Origin: Marixanthomonas sp963974425
GTDB lineage: Bacteria > Bacteroidota > Bacteroidia > Flavobacteriales > Flavobacteriaceae
Assembly (NCBI RefSeq): GCF_963974425.1
Contig: NZ_CAXBCK010000003.1
Coordinates: forward strand, 33,572-97,571
Length of the DNA stretch: 64,000 bases
Direction: 5' to 3'
This document shows, one piece after another, positions 51,936 to 61,509 of this stretch (within the stretch, counting starts at the first letter, position 1; each line of letters starts with the position of its first letter). Under the pieces are notes generated by a model, which searched no databases, was not told the DNA's origin, and saw only the letters and a list, made by a program, of their open reading frames with translations. The translations under genes were made by a program, and so were the position numbers.

Positions 51936-53015
51936 ATGAACAAGGATTACTATGCAGTAATTATGGCTGGCGGAATTGGTTCGCGATTTTGGCCTGTAAG
52001 TACAACCGATTTTCCTAAACAGTTTCATGATATGTTGGGCACAGGACAAACGTTGCTTCAAAAAACGTTTTCTAGGCTCAATAAAATGATTCCTTCAGAA
52101 AATATTTTAGTACTTACTAATGAGCGTTATTTACAACTAACGTTAAAACAATTACCCCAAATTGAAGAAAATCAGGTGGTTTTAGAGCCTGCTATGCGTA
52201 ACACAGCGCCGTGTATTTTACTTTCTGCTTTAAAAATTAAAAAGGATAACCCCAATGCTTTAATGTTGGTCGCACCAAGTGATCATTGGATTGAAGATGA
52301 AGATGCGTTTTTAGAGGACGTTCAAATATGTTTTGATGCATGCCAACGGGAAGATTACTTAATGACTTTGGGTATAAAACCTACATTTCCTAATACAGGC
52401 TATGGATATATTGAAGCTGAAAAGAAAGAGAATTCAGTTATCAAAAAAGTGAAACAATTTCGTGAAAAGCCAGATTACGAAACCGCAAAACAATTTTTAG
52501 CAGAAGGAAATTTTATGTGGAATGCAGGAATCTTTTTATGGAGCGTAGCAAGTATCTCGGAAGCTTTTGAAGAAAAGAATCCAGTTATGCATGCTTTGTT
52601 TTCTGAAGGAATACCAGCGTATAACACTTCAGAAGAAAAAGAATTTATTGCCGAAAATTATGAAAAGGCTGAAAACATATCCATTGATTACGCCATTATG
52701 GAAAAGGCGGATAACGTGTATGTAAAAAAAGCTTCATTTGATTGGAACGACTTAGGGACTTGGGGCGCTTTACATGATAAAATGGAAAAAGATAATCAGG
52801 AAAATGCAGTAGTTCGTGCTATTCCACATGTAAAAGACGCCCATGGAAATATGATTTACTCCGCTTCAAAAAAATTAGTGGTAGTAGATGGTATTAATGA
52901 CTACATCATTGTGGATAAAGAAGATGTATTACTTATTTATCCAAAGAAAAAAGAACAAGACATTAAAACATTACTTGCCGATGTTAAAGAAAACTTCGGA
53001 AAAAAATATACCTAA
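51936..53015 (+). CDS. Mannose-1-phosphate guanylyltransferase
   Basis: The 359-residue nucleotidyltransferase makes GDP-mannose from mannose-1-phosphate. The motif GGIGSRFWPVSTTDFPKQF (12-30) and VAPSDHWI, FVEKPD-like REKPDYETA, and WNAGIFLW are typical of ManC/AlgA-type enzymes. It lacks the C-terminal isomerase domain of bifunctional forms, so it is the single-function type. It follows the SprT-like gene by 5 nt and its stop abuts the ATG of the DUF389 gene. Confidence 0.92.
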   Translation: MNKDYYAVIMAGGIGSRFWPVSTTDFPKQFHDMLGTGQTLLQKTFSRLNKMIPSENILVLTNERYLQLTLKQLPQIEENQVVLEPAMRNTAPCILLSALKIKKDNPNALMLVAPSDHWIEDEDAFLEDVQICFDACQREDYLMTLGIKPTFPNTGYGYIEAEKKENSVIKKVKQFREKPDYETAKQFLAEGNFMWNAGIFLWSVASISEAFEEKNPVMHALFSEGIPAYNTSEEKEFIAENYEKAENISIDYAIMEKADNVYVKKASFDWNDLGTWGALHDKMEKDNQENAVVRAIPHVKDAHGNMIYSASKKLVVVDGINDYIIVDKEDVLLIYPKKKEQDIKTLLADVKENFGKKYT

Positions 53016-54452
53016 ATGAGCGAAAAGGACAATAACGAGGACGTTCACGTTACACCAAACGATGAGCAGTTTGAACAGGTAAAACTGAATACTTGGGGAA
53101 GTATAAAACAATTTTTCAAAGAGTTGTTCGATATTCGTTCCGATAGTGATCGAGATGCTACTATTGAAGCCGTTAAGAAGGATATTCCATTTAAAGGACA
53201 TACGGCGTGGATACTTATCTTTTCTATTTTTGTAGCTTCCATTGGGTTGAATGTGAGCAGTACAGCTGTTGTTATTGGTGCGATGTTAATTTCACCATTA
53301 ATGGGTCCTATTGTTGGTATAGGGCTTTCAGTTGCTATTAATGATGTAGAAACGTTACGCCGTTCGCTTGTAAATTTAGGTATTATGGTATTTTTAAGTG
53401 TATTAACTGCTTATTTATACTTTGAACTTTCACCACTAACCGAAGAAACACCAGAATTATTAGCGAGAACATATCCTACTATTCTTGACGTTTTGGTGGC
53501 AATTTTTGGTGGATTAGGGCTTATCGTTGCTAAAACAAAAAGCGGGACTATTGCGAGTGTTATTTTTGGTGTTGCTATTGCTACCGCACTTATGCCACCA
53601 TTGTGTACGGTGGGATATGGATTGGCAATCGGTAATTTTCAATATGCTGGAGGAGCATTATACCTCTTTTCAATAAACGCTGTTTTTATAGCGCTTTCTA
53701 CGTTTATAGTTTCAAAATTATTGCGCTTTCCTTTAGTTCGGTATGCAAATTCAAAACGCAGAAAACGAATTGCACAAATTGCTTCATTAATTGCTTTAAT
53801 TGTAATGGTGCCTAGTGTTATTCTATTTGTGAAACTGCTAGACCAACAGCTTTTTGAAAATAAAACAAAAGAATTTGTAAAAGATATAATTACGTATGAG
53901 GGGGCAGAGGTAGTTAAATTTACTCAAGATTATAAAACTAAAAACATTGAAATATATTTGATTGGTCGGCCGGTTCCACAGCCTACAATTAATGAGTGGT
54001 TGTCACAAATGGATAATGTTGAAATGTTGCAAGACGCTAATTTGCGCATCTATCAAGGAACTGATCAAAGTGGGGAATTGGCAGCTAAACTATCTAGTGA
54101 TGTAAAAGCTGGTATTTTAGAAGACCTATACGTGAAGAATGAGCAGATGATAAATGATAAAAATAGCCGAATTGACTTTCTAGAAAACGAAATTGCAAAA
54201 TTGCGAGTGAAAGATATCCCTTTTGAAGAATTAAGTAAAGAAGTAAAAGCTGTATACAAAGACATGGAGCAGTTTTCTTTTTCACGGAGGGTTACCACTA
54301 ATTTTACCAAAACCGATACCTTACCTGTTGTGTATGTTTCATGGGCGAAAAATGTTTCTTCTAAAGAAAAGATAGAGAAAAACCAAGCACTTTTCGATTG
54401 GTTAAAAATTAAGATGAAAGTGGATACGCTTTTAGTGCAAGACACACCTTGA
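53016..54452 (+). CDS. DUF389 (TIGR00341-like) membrane protein
   Basis: The 478-residue protein has a cytoplasmic start (about 1-50), then several membrane helices to about 285, with the family signature GAMLISPLMGPIVGIGLSVAIND. A C-terminal soluble region of about 190 residues follows (about 290-478). The family is widespread and its role is unresolved. The ATG follows directly after the stop of the guanylyltransferase gene. The transcript ends at the hairpin at 54456. Confidence 0.88.
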   Translation: MSEKDNNEDVHVTPNDEQFEQVKLNTWGSIKQFFKELFDIRSDSDRDATIEAVKKDIPFKGHTAWILIFSIFVASIGLNVSSTAVVIGAMLISPLMGPIVGIGLSVAINDVETLRRSLVNLGIMVFLSVLTAYLYFELSPLTEETPELLARTYPTILDVLVAIFGGLGLIVAKTKSGTIASVIFGVAIATALMPPLCTVGYGLAIGNFQYAGGALYLFSINAVFIALSTFIVSKLLRFPLVRYANSKRRKRIAQIASLIALIVMVPSVILFVKLLDQQLFENKTKEFVKDIITYEGAEVVKFTQDYKTKNIEIYLIGRPVPQPTINEWLSQMDNVEMLQDANLRIYQGTDQSGELAAKLSSDVKAGILEDLYVKNEQMINDKNSRIDFLENEIAKLRVKDIPFEELSKEVKAVYKDMEQFSFSRRVTTNFTKTDTLPVVYVSWAKNVSSKEKIEKNQALFDWLKIKMKVDTLLVQDTP

Positions 54453-54455
54453 TAG

Positions 54456-54493
54456 AAAAACGCCCTTCTAGGTTAATCCTTGAGGGCGTTTTA
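54456..54493 (+). terminator. Bidirectional terminator between DUF389 and ASPIC/UnbV genes
   Basis: AAAACGCCCT pairs with AGGGCGTTTT across a loop of about 16 nt. It serves the convergent gene pair. Confidence 0.75.
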
Positions 54494-54515
54494 GCTACAT
54501 TTTAAAAAATTATTT

Positions 54516-56135
54516 TTACTGTTTAATAAACTTATGACTTACATTTTGTTCGTCTACCATAAACTGTGCAAAATAAACACCGCTCTTTAGAGCTTCTACA
54601 TTTAAGTTGTTTTCTGAAGATATTCTAGCGTTTAATACCGTTTTTCCGGTAATATCCACAATGCGTACCGGAGTATTTTCTAGTTCTTTATTTGAAAAAT
54701 TTAAAACAGAGGAGGTTGGGTTAGGGTATATGGTAACCATATCAATATCTGTTTCCCCAACTGAAAGCGGAAAATCTCCTTCATTAATTTCATGAAGGGT
54801 GTTTATATCGGGGTTTTCGATTTGGTCAACGGTTCCGGAAGGCCAAGTAATTGTTATTTTTTCGATACTTTCGCTTTCGCCTATCCCAAAATGTGCCGAA
54901 AGACTATTCATATGGCTAAAACCTTGGCCAGAACGCACTTCGCGCATTTGTTTGCCCCAAGCTCCATACGCTTCAATACGAGCGCCAATTCCGTTTATAT
55001 TGCTTTCTTTGCCTTTCAAAATTAGTTTCACCCAATTGTTATTGCTTGCTCCTTCATTAATCCACAATTGACCGTCATTTACAACATCTAAAAATCCGTC
55101 GTTGTTTAGGTCTGCAATTGCCCCTTCATCAAAAGGAAGATCCATTCCAGTAAAGGTCATATCACCATTGTTGATATATAGTTCTTTAGACATTTCAGAA
55201 AAAATATCTACAAAACCATCGTTGTTAAAGTCAGCTGCTTGATTTTCCCAAGCACCTAAATCGGTTGGGTCGATTCCTGAGAATTCAATGATATCTTTAT
55301 AATTTCCTGTCCCGTCATTTTCCATGAGTCGGTTTTGAAAATCGTGATTTACAATGAAGGCATCAAAATCACCATCATTATCAAAATCTTCAAAAACGGT
55401 TGCCCAAGATTGAGCGTTATCTTTCATTCCAATAGCTTCGGCATTTTCCGTAAAGGTGCCATCACCATTATTGGTGTACATGGCATTGTCACGTTCAGGA
55501 TCTCCAGGGTTTGACCCCCCACGACATTTGGTTAAATACATATCGGTATCACCATCATTATCATAATCTACCCATATAGCTGCATAATTTCCAGGGAGGT
55601 CAATAGTTTCAATCAAAGATTGATCTAGAGTCATATTTCCTTCGCCATCATTTCTGTAAGGGTGGCTAAGGTCAACATCATGGCATACAAACGCATCTAA
55701 GTCGCCATCGTTGTCAATATCGGCCATAGTAGAGCGTTGCGAAAAAATGTATTCTTCGTGCGAAGCATCTTCTGTATAACTTGTGCCATCTTCATTTGCC
55801 ATTAAAAACGAAACACGTGAGCCATTACCTAGTACAAGGTCGTTGTAACCATTGCCATCTAAATCACCAGCTGCTACGCTCCAATTAGGAGGGTTCTGGA
55901 TAGAAATATTGTACATGATAGATTCAAATGAACCGTCAGGCTGTTGGTAATCAATCCCAATCCCGCTGCCGGATAGGCGCACATAATCGTCTAGATTATC
56001 GCCGTTCATATCGACAGCACATTCTGAAGTATCAGGAAATGAATCGATGAGATTAGATTGATTTACAAATGAAACTTGACCAAATATGCCAAGTGTAGCT
56101 AGTAAAAAGATGCTGGAGAGTAATGTTTTTTTCAT
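54516..56135 (-). CDS. Secreted FG-GAP/VCBS-repeat protein with ASPIC/UnbV and T9SS sorting domains
   Basis: The 539-residue protein has a signal peptide (ends GIFGQ). A beta-propeller built from FG-GAP/VCBS repeats fills about 40-360, with calcium-like DxDxDG loops such as DIDNDGDLDAFV, DYDNDGDTDMYL and DFDNDGDFDAFI. The C-terminal ASPIC/UnbV module is at about 375-450 (GIGARIEAYGAWGKQMREV, then SAHFGIGESESIEKITITWPSG). The last 80 residues (IYPNPTSSVLNFSNKEL...LKSGVYFAQFMVDEQNVSHKFIKQ) are a T9SS sorting domain. It is a surface or secreted protein; ligand unknown. Confidence 0.9.
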   Translation of the reverse strand: MKKTLLSSIFLLATLGIFGQVSFVNQSNLIDSFPDTSECAVDMNGDNLDDYVRLSGSGIGIDYQQPDGSFESIMYNISIQNPPNWSVAAGDLDGNGYNDLVLGNGSRVSFLMANEDGTSYTEDASHEEYIFSQRSTMADIDNDGDLDAFVCHDVDLSHPYRNDGEGNMTLDQSLIETIDLPGNYAAIWVDYDNDGDTDMYLTKCRGGSNPGDPERDNAMYTNNGDGTFTENAEAIGMKDNAQSWATVFEDFDNDGDFDAFIVNHDFQNRLMENDGTGNYKDIIEFSGIDPTDLGAWENQAADFNNDGFVDIFSEMSKELYINNGDMTFTGMDLPFDEGAIADLNNDGFLDVVNDGQLWINEGASNNNWVKLILKGKESNINGIGARIEAYGAWGKQMREVRSGQGFSHMNSLSAHFGIGESESIEKITITWPSGTVDQIENPDINTLHEINEGDFPLSVGETDIDMVTIYPNPTSSVLNFSNKELENTPVRIVDITGKTVLNARISSENNLNVEALKSGVYFAQFMVDEQNVSHKFIKQ

Positions 56136-56199
56136 AATAATAGGAAATAGAGTCCTTAAAATTATGGAAAATAATTGATACGTAACAGCTTAGGTTAAA

Positions 56200-56964
56200 T
56201 TATTGTTCTTTTATCTGAACTTCTCTTATTTTTTTAAATAAATCTGAAGAATACACAAAGTTGGTTACATCTTCATTGTCGGTTTTAAAAATCTCTTCGT
56301 TGGTGCCTTGCCACACCAATTTTCCTAATTTAAGAAGAACTACTTTTTCTCCTATTTCCATAACCGAATTCATATCGTGGGTTACCACAACAGTAGTAAT
56401 ATCGTATTCGTGTGTCAACTCTTGGATTAAGTTGTCAATTAGCGTAGCAGTTTTAGGATCGAGACCTGAATTGGGTTCGTCACAAAATAAAAATTTAGGA
56501 CGGTTAACAATCGCTCGGGCAATGGAAACCCGTTTTTGCATCCCTCCAGAAATTTCAGCAGGAAATTTTTTATTAACATTTTTAAGATCGACCCTTGCCA
56601 ATACTTCATTAACGCGCTCTAGCATTTCACTTTTTTTCTGTTTGGTAAACATTCGTAAAGGAAACATCACGTTTTGTTCTATAGTCATTGAGTCGAACAA
56701 CGCGCCACCTTGAAACAGCATACCAATATCTTCACGAAGAGCCCGCTGTTTTTCATCATCCATATCCTGTATGGCTTCATCTTCATAGTAAATGCGGCCT
56801 TCTTCTGGTTTAAAAAGCCCAATAAGACATTTAAGCATGACCGTTTTACCACTACCACTCTGGCCAATGATAAGGTTGGTTTTTCCTTTTTCGAACGTAG
56901 TAGAAATTCCTTTTAATATTTCTTCGTCTCCAAAACTTTTATGTATGTCTTCTACTTTTATCAT
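56200..56964 (-). CDS. MlaF-type ABC transporter ATP-binding protein
   Basis: The 254-residue ATPase pairs with the MlaE-like permease for phospholipid (or related hydrophobic substrate) transport between inner and outer membranes. I chose ATG 56964 because the ORF start at 57024 lies within the permease gene and adds no domain. Walker A is GQSGSGKT (34-41), the signature is ISGGMQKRVSIARA and Walker B is FLFCDEP. The start overlaps the permease stop (ATGA), so translation is coupled. Confidence 0.9.
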   Translation of the reverse strand: MIKVEDIHKSFGDEEILKGISTTFEKGKTNLIIGQSGSGKTVMLKCLIGLFKPEEGRIYYEDEAIQDMDDEKQRALREDIGMLFQGGALFDSMTIEQNVMFPLRMFTKQKKSEMLERVNEVLARVDLKNVNKKFPAEISGGMQKRVSIARAIVNRPKFLFCDEPNSGLDPKTATLIDNLIQELTHEYDITTVVVTHDMNSVMEIGEKVVLLKLGKLVWQGTNEEIFKTDNEDVTNFVYSSDLFKKIREVQIKEQ

Positions 56965-57701
56965 GAGCTTAAAAGGAGTTGCGTTATTACGTAATTTGCT
57001 AGTATAATGAGCACACTGGTCCAAACAAAGGAGTTTGTACTGGCTTTACCAACTTCAAGCGATCCACCTTTCATATAATATCCTTGCCAAGACGGGACGG
57101 TTGCCAAAATGAAAGCAAATACGAATGTTTTGAAAAATGCATAAAATAACTGAAATGGAATAAAGTCGTCTTGTAGTCCTTCAATAAAAGCGGTTGAGGA
57201 AGTAAACCCACCATACACACCGGCTAACCAACCCCCAATAACACCTAAAAACATCGCTATAGCAATTAAAAATGGATAGAACATTAAGGCGATTATCTTC
57301 GGGAATACTAAATAATTTAATGAATTAATTCCCATTACTTCTAATGCGTCAATCTGTTCGGTAACTCGCATAGAACCAATGCTCGATGTAATGAATGAAC
57401 CTACTTTACCAGCCATAATTATAGAAATAAACGTAGGTGCAAATTCTAATATTACCGATTGTCGAGTGGCAAAACCAATAAGCGATTCAGGGATTATTGG
57501 GTTTGTCATGTTAAGAGCGGTTTGGATTGCAACCACACCTCCCACAAAAAAGGAGATAAAAGAAACGATACCGAGCGAGCTGATGATTAAGTCGTCAATT
57601 TCCTTAAAAACAAGCTCCCGTAATACAGATCGTTTGGTAAAGCTACCAAAAACCTTTTTTAACATTATAAAATAGGAACCAATATCACGTAGGTACTTCA
57701 T
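56961..57701 (-). CDS. MlaE-type ABC permease
   Basis: The 246-residue inner-membrane permease has about five to six hydrophobic segments with blocks GVVAIQTALNM, EFAPTFISIIMAGKVGSFI and EQIDALEVMGINSLNYLVFPKI, the last being the MlaE signature with the conserved E-x-x-D-A-L-E. Its TGA overlaps the ATG of the MlaF gene. No MlaD-like (MCE) gene follows within the window. Confidence 0.92.
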   Translation of the reverse strand: MKYLRDIGSYFIMLKKVFGSFTKRSVLRELVFKEIDDLIISSLGIVSFISFFVGGVVAIQTALNMTNPIIPESLIGFATRQSVILEFAPTFISIIMAGKVGSFITSSIGSMRVTEQIDALEVMGINSLNYLVFPKIIALMFYPFLIAIAMFLGVIGGWLAGVYGGFTSSTAFIEGLQDDFIPFQLFYAFFKTFVFAFILATVPSWQGYYMKGGSLEVGKASTNSFVWTSVLIILANYVITQLLLSS

Positions 57702-57776
57702 AAGCGTTTAAGATACTGCTAAAGTAACAAAATTCAATGAGTGTTGCTCGTAAAAATAAGTAAGGTATTTTAAATA

Positions 57777-58877
57777 TTACTCCTCTAAAAGTAGTTGCTT
57801 TATTTTAGTGTAAATTTCAGTGTTTTCATAAATACCGTTAAAATGCTCAGCGCCAGGTCCTTTTGCGAAAACAGGAACCATAGTCGAAGAGTGCCCGCTT
57901 GTAGAAAAAGTAGATTTAATTTTATTGTAATCTCCTTCATCTGATGCTAATGTGAATCCGCCTGTTTCGTGATCTGCAGTAACAATTATCAGTGTTTCCT
58001 TGTTGATATTTGCAAAATCAAGTGCGACACCTATTGCTTTGTCAAAGTCTACTACTTCCCCTATTAAATAATCAGCTTCGTTTGAGTGTCCGCCCCAATC
58101 TATTTGAGAGCCTTCAACCATTAAAAAGAATCCTTCTTTGTTTTGTGTCAGTTTTTTAATAGCTAATTGTGTGGCGTCTGGTAAAAAGTCGCCGCGGCCG
58201 TCAATTTTTTTAGGCATGCCATCTTCAGCAAGGAGTATCGCTTCCTTTTTTTCTGAAAGAGTTGTTGGTAATTTATCAGTATATACCTGAAAGTCGTTTT
58301 CCTCTAACTCAGAATATAGGTTGCGACCATCTTTTCTGTTGTTGAAAAATTTCTGTCCTCCTCCAGCAAAAAAGTCGACGTCACTAGTAGGCATAAAGGC
58401 AGCGATATCTTCATATTGTCTTCTTTTTTTTACGTGTGCAAAAAAGCTAGCTGGTGTTGCATGTACAATGGAAGAAGTCGCAACTAAACCAGTGCTTAGT
58501 CCTTTTTTTGAAACCTCTTCAAGAATAGTGGGGGTAGGGACAGTGTCTAGATCCATACCAATGGCCCCATTGTATGTTTTTACGCCAGAAGCAAAAGCTG
58601 TAGCCCCTGAAGCCGAATCTGTGATAAGGTCACTTCCAGAGGATGTTTTAATAAGTCCAATAGTTGGGAAGCGTTCAAAACTTGAAGTGTTTTCTTGAAA
58701 GTACAACGCTGATGAAACTTGGCTCAAACCCATTCCATCACCAATCAATAAAATAACATTTTTAGGTTTTTTGTTTGTTGAAGTGGTTGTTAGGTTATTG
58801 TCTTTTACTTGTACTGATACACAGTTAGTGAATAAAACAAGGACAATGGCAGAAAGGAATAGGGAAACTAGTTTCAT
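57777..58877 (-). CDS. Alkaline phosphatase, lipoprotein type
   Basis: The 366-residue protein has a lipoprotein signal with lipobox LFTNC (C19). The catalytic domain has D47 in LLIGDGMG and the nucleophile S88 in TDSASGATAFASGVKT, then ADHETGGF and SGHSSTMVPVFAKGPG as metal-binding histidine blocks. This is the PhoA superfamily fold. The protein is anchored to a membrane and faces the periplasm or surface; substrate presumably phosphomonoesters. It is shorter than the 450-residue E. coli PhoA. No Pho box was identified. Confidence 0.92.
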   Translation of the reverse strand: MKLVSLFLSAIVLVLFTNCVSVQVKDNNLTTTSTNKKPKNVILLIGDGMGLSQVSSALYFQENTSSFERFPTIGLIKTSSGSDLITDSASGATAFASGVKTYNGAIGMDLDTVPTPTILEEVSKKGLSTGLVATSSIVHATPASFFAHVKKRRQYEDIAAFMPTSDVDFFAGGGQKFFNNRKDGRNLYSELEENDFQVYTDKLPTTLSEKKEAILLAEDGMPKKIDGRGDFLPDATQLAIKKLTQNKEGFFLMVEGSQIDWGGHSNEADYLIGEVVDFDKAIGVALDFANINKETLIIVTADHETGGFTLASDEGDYNKIKSTFSTSGHSSTMVPVFAKGPGAEHFNGIYENTEIYTKIKQLLLEE

Positions 58878-58944
58878 TACAGATTTTTGATGTTAATTAG
58901 CTGCAAAAATACATAGAATTGAATACCTACAAGTTATCGAAAGG

Positions 58945-59793
58945 TTATAAAAATTTCCTTTTAATTCCCTTCCAACGGAGCCTTCGAATAAAAACACCTT
59001 CTTTTTTTGAAACTATAGGTTTAATGGTGCTTTTTTTAGCTTTTAAATACCCACAAATACAATCGATAAAGTAATTGAAGCTCTTCTTTTTGAGGGAGAG
59101 TTTTGCGGAAGCAATTGTAGTTAAAACCAGTCCATATCGTAACCTGTAGAATGCTTCTCCTTGTTTGTAGCGAGCTGCTTTGGTGTAGGTTTTTCCGGTT
59201 GGTTTTAGATGTTTAACGTGTAAGGTTTTGTCCGTACATATTTGCCAACCGTGATATTGGGCTAGAAGTTCGTCAACGGTATCCCAGCCCATAGTGCTTT
59301 TTAGTCCGTTAATTTGTTGAAAGCATTCTTTTCGGTAAGCTTTTAATGCACCCCGAACATGATCTGCATTGGTTAAATTTTCTAAAACCCATTTTTCTTT
59401 TTTCTGAATGTAGCAGAAACCACCCGCTACTCCGCAGTTGGGGTTGTTTTTAAATAGGATAGAAATTTTCTCTAAATAATCCTTCGGAAAAATAAGGTCT
59501 GCATCAAATTTACAGATTACTTCATAGTCAGTATCTGAAACTTCAAGTCCTTTATTAAACGCATTAATTACTTTGCTTCCTGGTTCGTGTTTTGCTGTTG
59601 AGGTGGTTTCAATTCCGAAAATAAAAGGATAGGTAGCTGTAAATTGATTGATAATTGTTTGCGTGCCATCTGTAGAATGATCGTTTACAATAATTATTTT
59701 TTGAGGAAGCAGCGTTTGCGAGACTAACGACTGGAGCGTTTGTTCTAAGTAAGCTTCTTCATTATGCGCCGGTATGATGATACAGAATCTCAT
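58945..59793 (-). CDS. Glycosyltransferase family 2
   Basis: The 282-residue protein has the GT-A N-terminal pattern CIIIPAHNEEAYLEQTLQSL and IIVNDHSTDGTQ, and a DxD-type metal motif at CKFDADLIF. The C-terminal half is basic with membrane-associating stretches rather than real membrane helices. Sugar donor and acceptor are unknown. The ATG is immediately next to the methyltransferase stop, so KASIII, methyltransferase and GT form one operon; lipid or glycolipid synthesis is a reasonable guess. Confidence 0.88.
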   Translation of the reverse strand: MRFCIIIPAHNEEAYLEQTLQSLVSQTLLPQKIIIVNDHSTDGTQTIINQFTATYPFIFGIETTSTAKHEPGSKVINAFNKGLEVSDTDYEVICKFDADLIFPKDYLEKISILFKNNPNCGVAGGFCYIQKKEKWVLENLTNADHVRGALKAYRKECFQQINGLKSTMGWDTVDELLAQYHGWQICTDKTLHVKHLKPTGKTYTKAARYKQGEAFYRLRYGLVLTTIASAKLSLKKKSFNYFIDCICGYLKAKKSTIKPIVSKKEGVFIRRLRWKGIKRKFL

Positions 59794-60315
59794 TTATAAG
59801 CGTTCTGCATACACCATATAATATCGTGGAGTAAAACGACGTAAAATGGGTCGAAATCCTACTTTTTTCACTGGATTCGTAAATTTTGTTCGCTTTTTAA
59901 TGGTCCATCCGGCTTTTTCTAGCAACCAATCAAATTGCCAATCTTCAAATTCATGAAAATGGCGATCGCGTTCATCAGTTTTACTTTTATATGCTGAGGC
60001 GAACCATAATTTTAAAGGAACGGAAGCTACCAATTTTTTTGCCTGAATATCTTGTAATACGTTAAAAGGTGCTACAAGATGTTCAAATATTTCAAAAGCA
60101 GTAACCACATCGTAATCGGGGGTTTTTACTGCGTCTGTTTGTAGGTCAAGGTCTTCTCCTTTGGTGTTGGTAACGTTGAATCCTTTTTTTTGTAATATTT
60201 CAGAAAAAGGGTTGGTAATGCCTAAATCCAAAATAGATTCATCGGTTTTTACCACTTCTTTTAGAAACTTTAAAGTATGCTTGTAGCGTTTCTTCGGAAA
60301 TTTGCCTTCGTACAT
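59794..60315 (-). CDS. Class I SAM-dependent methyltransferase-like protein
   Basis: The 173-residue protein has a Rossmann-type methyltransferase pattern: a post-I acidic strand (GEDLDL), then YDVVTAFEIFEHLVAP (motif II) and LVASVPLK. Motif I is unusual: D30 in LDLGITNPFSEIL, with no second and third glycine of the normal DxGxGxG, so SAM binding may be altered. Six nt separate its start from the KASIII stop; it abuts the GT2 start. Confidence 0.75.
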   Translation of the reverse strand: MYEGKFPKKRYKHTLKFLKEVVKTDESILDLGITNPFSEILQKKGFNVTNTKGEDLDLQTDAVKTPDYDVVTAFEIFEHLVAPFNVLQDIQAKKLVASVPLKLWFASAYKSKTDERDRHFHEFEDWQFDWLLEKAGWTIKKRTKFTNPVKKVGFRPILRRFTPRYYMVYAERL

Positions 60316-60321
60316 ATAGCT

Positions 60322-61380
60322 TTATACTTTGTAAAGAATTGCATTGATGTTCATTCCTGCACCTACACTAGCAAATAAGATGATGTCGCCTTTATTTATT
60401 TCGTGATTTTCCATCTTATTGTTCTTTACAAGATCGAACAGCGTAGGGATAGTAGCTACACTAGAATTCCCTAGTTTGTTAATGCTCATAGGCATAATGT
60501 TTTCGGGAGGAGTTTTACCGTATAATTTGTAAAATCGTTTTATAATGGCTTCGTCCATTTTTTCATTCGCTTGGTGAATAAAGACTTTCTTCAAATCTTT
60601 TATTGAAACATTGCCTTCTTCCAAACAAGCTTTCATCGCTTCTGGAACATTGTTTAGAGCAAATTCGTAAATTTTCCGGCCGTACATTTTAATATACCGA
60701 CGTGTATCACTAATTTCTTGATTATTACTTTCTCCAAAAAAGATAAAATGAGCTTCATCATAAGCGAATGTTGCGCTGCTATGCGTGATTATACCAGAAT
60801 CGCCATTTGTTTTTTCTACAACAGTCGCACCAGCACCATCACTATAAATCATTGAATCACGATCGTGTTGATCTACTACACGAGATAGTGCTTCGGCACC
60901 AATTACCAAACATTTTTGGGCGATGCCACTTTTAATAAAAGCGTTTGCTTGAATCATCCCTTCAATCCAACCGGGACAACCAAATAAAACATCGTAAGCA
61001 ACACATTTTGAGTTTTCTATTCTCAGCAAATGCTTAACGCGCGAACCAATACTAGGAACGGTATCGCTTTGGTGGTCACCGTGTTTTACATCACCATAAT
61101 TATGGGCAACAATAATATAATCCAACTCTTCCTTATCAATACCTGCATCTTCAATTGCTTTTTGAGCAGCAAAAAAAGCGATATCTGATGTTGTGAGCTC
61201 ATTTTTGATGTATCGTCTTTCTGAAATACCGGTAATGGCTTCAAATTTTTCAATAATCACTGCGTTTTCATGTCCAAAAAGAGAGCCATCTTCATTGTAA
61301 AAACTATGGTTTTCAAATTGGTTATTAGGAGCTATCCCACTTGGAATAAAGCTTCCTACACCTGTTATCTTTGTACTCAT
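60322..61380 (-). CDS. 3-oxoacyl-[ACP] synthase III-family protein
   Basis: The 352-residue thiolase-fold enzyme has the complete KASIII triad: C135 in FGCPGW, H269 in FIHQANEKMD and N305 in NKLGNSSVAT. Its length exceeds that of E. coli FabH (317), mainly from an N-terminal extension. It heads a three-gene set with a methyltransferase-like and a GT2 gene, so it may serve a special lipid or polyketide-like product rather than housekeeping fatty-acid initiation; that is inference. Confidence 0.88.
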   Translation of the reverse strand: MSTKITGVGSFIPSGIAPNNQFENHSFYNEDGSLFGHENAVIIEKFEAITGISERRYIKNELTTSDIAFFAAQKAIEDAGIDKEELDYIIVAHNYGDVKHGDHQSDTVPSIGSRVKHLLRIENSKCVAYDVLFGCPGWIEGMIQANAFIKSGIAQKCLVIGAEALSRVVDQHDRDSMIYSDGAGATVVEKTNGDSGIITHSSATFAYDEAHFIFFGESNNQEISDTRRYIKMYGRKIYEFALNNVPEAMKACLEEGNVSIKDLKKVFIHQANEKMDEAIIKRFYKLYGKTPPENIMPMSINKLGNSSVATIPTLFDLVKNNKMENHEINKGDIILFASVGAGMNINAILYKV

Positions 61381-61463
61381 TACGCTTTTTAATTTAAATT
61401 ACTGAAATATAGTAAGTTAATAATAAACCATTCCGTTTTAGATTGCAATTTTAAAATCATAAA

Positions 61464-61497
61464 AAAAAATCCTCAACTGTTAAAGTAAGGATTTTTT
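61464..61497 (-). terminator. Terminator after gcvP
   Basis: AAAAAATCCT pairs with AGGATTTTTT across a loop of about 14 nt, in the gap beyond the gcvP stop on the minus strand. Confidence 0.7.
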
Positions 61498-61509
61498 GTT
61501 AAATAGCAG

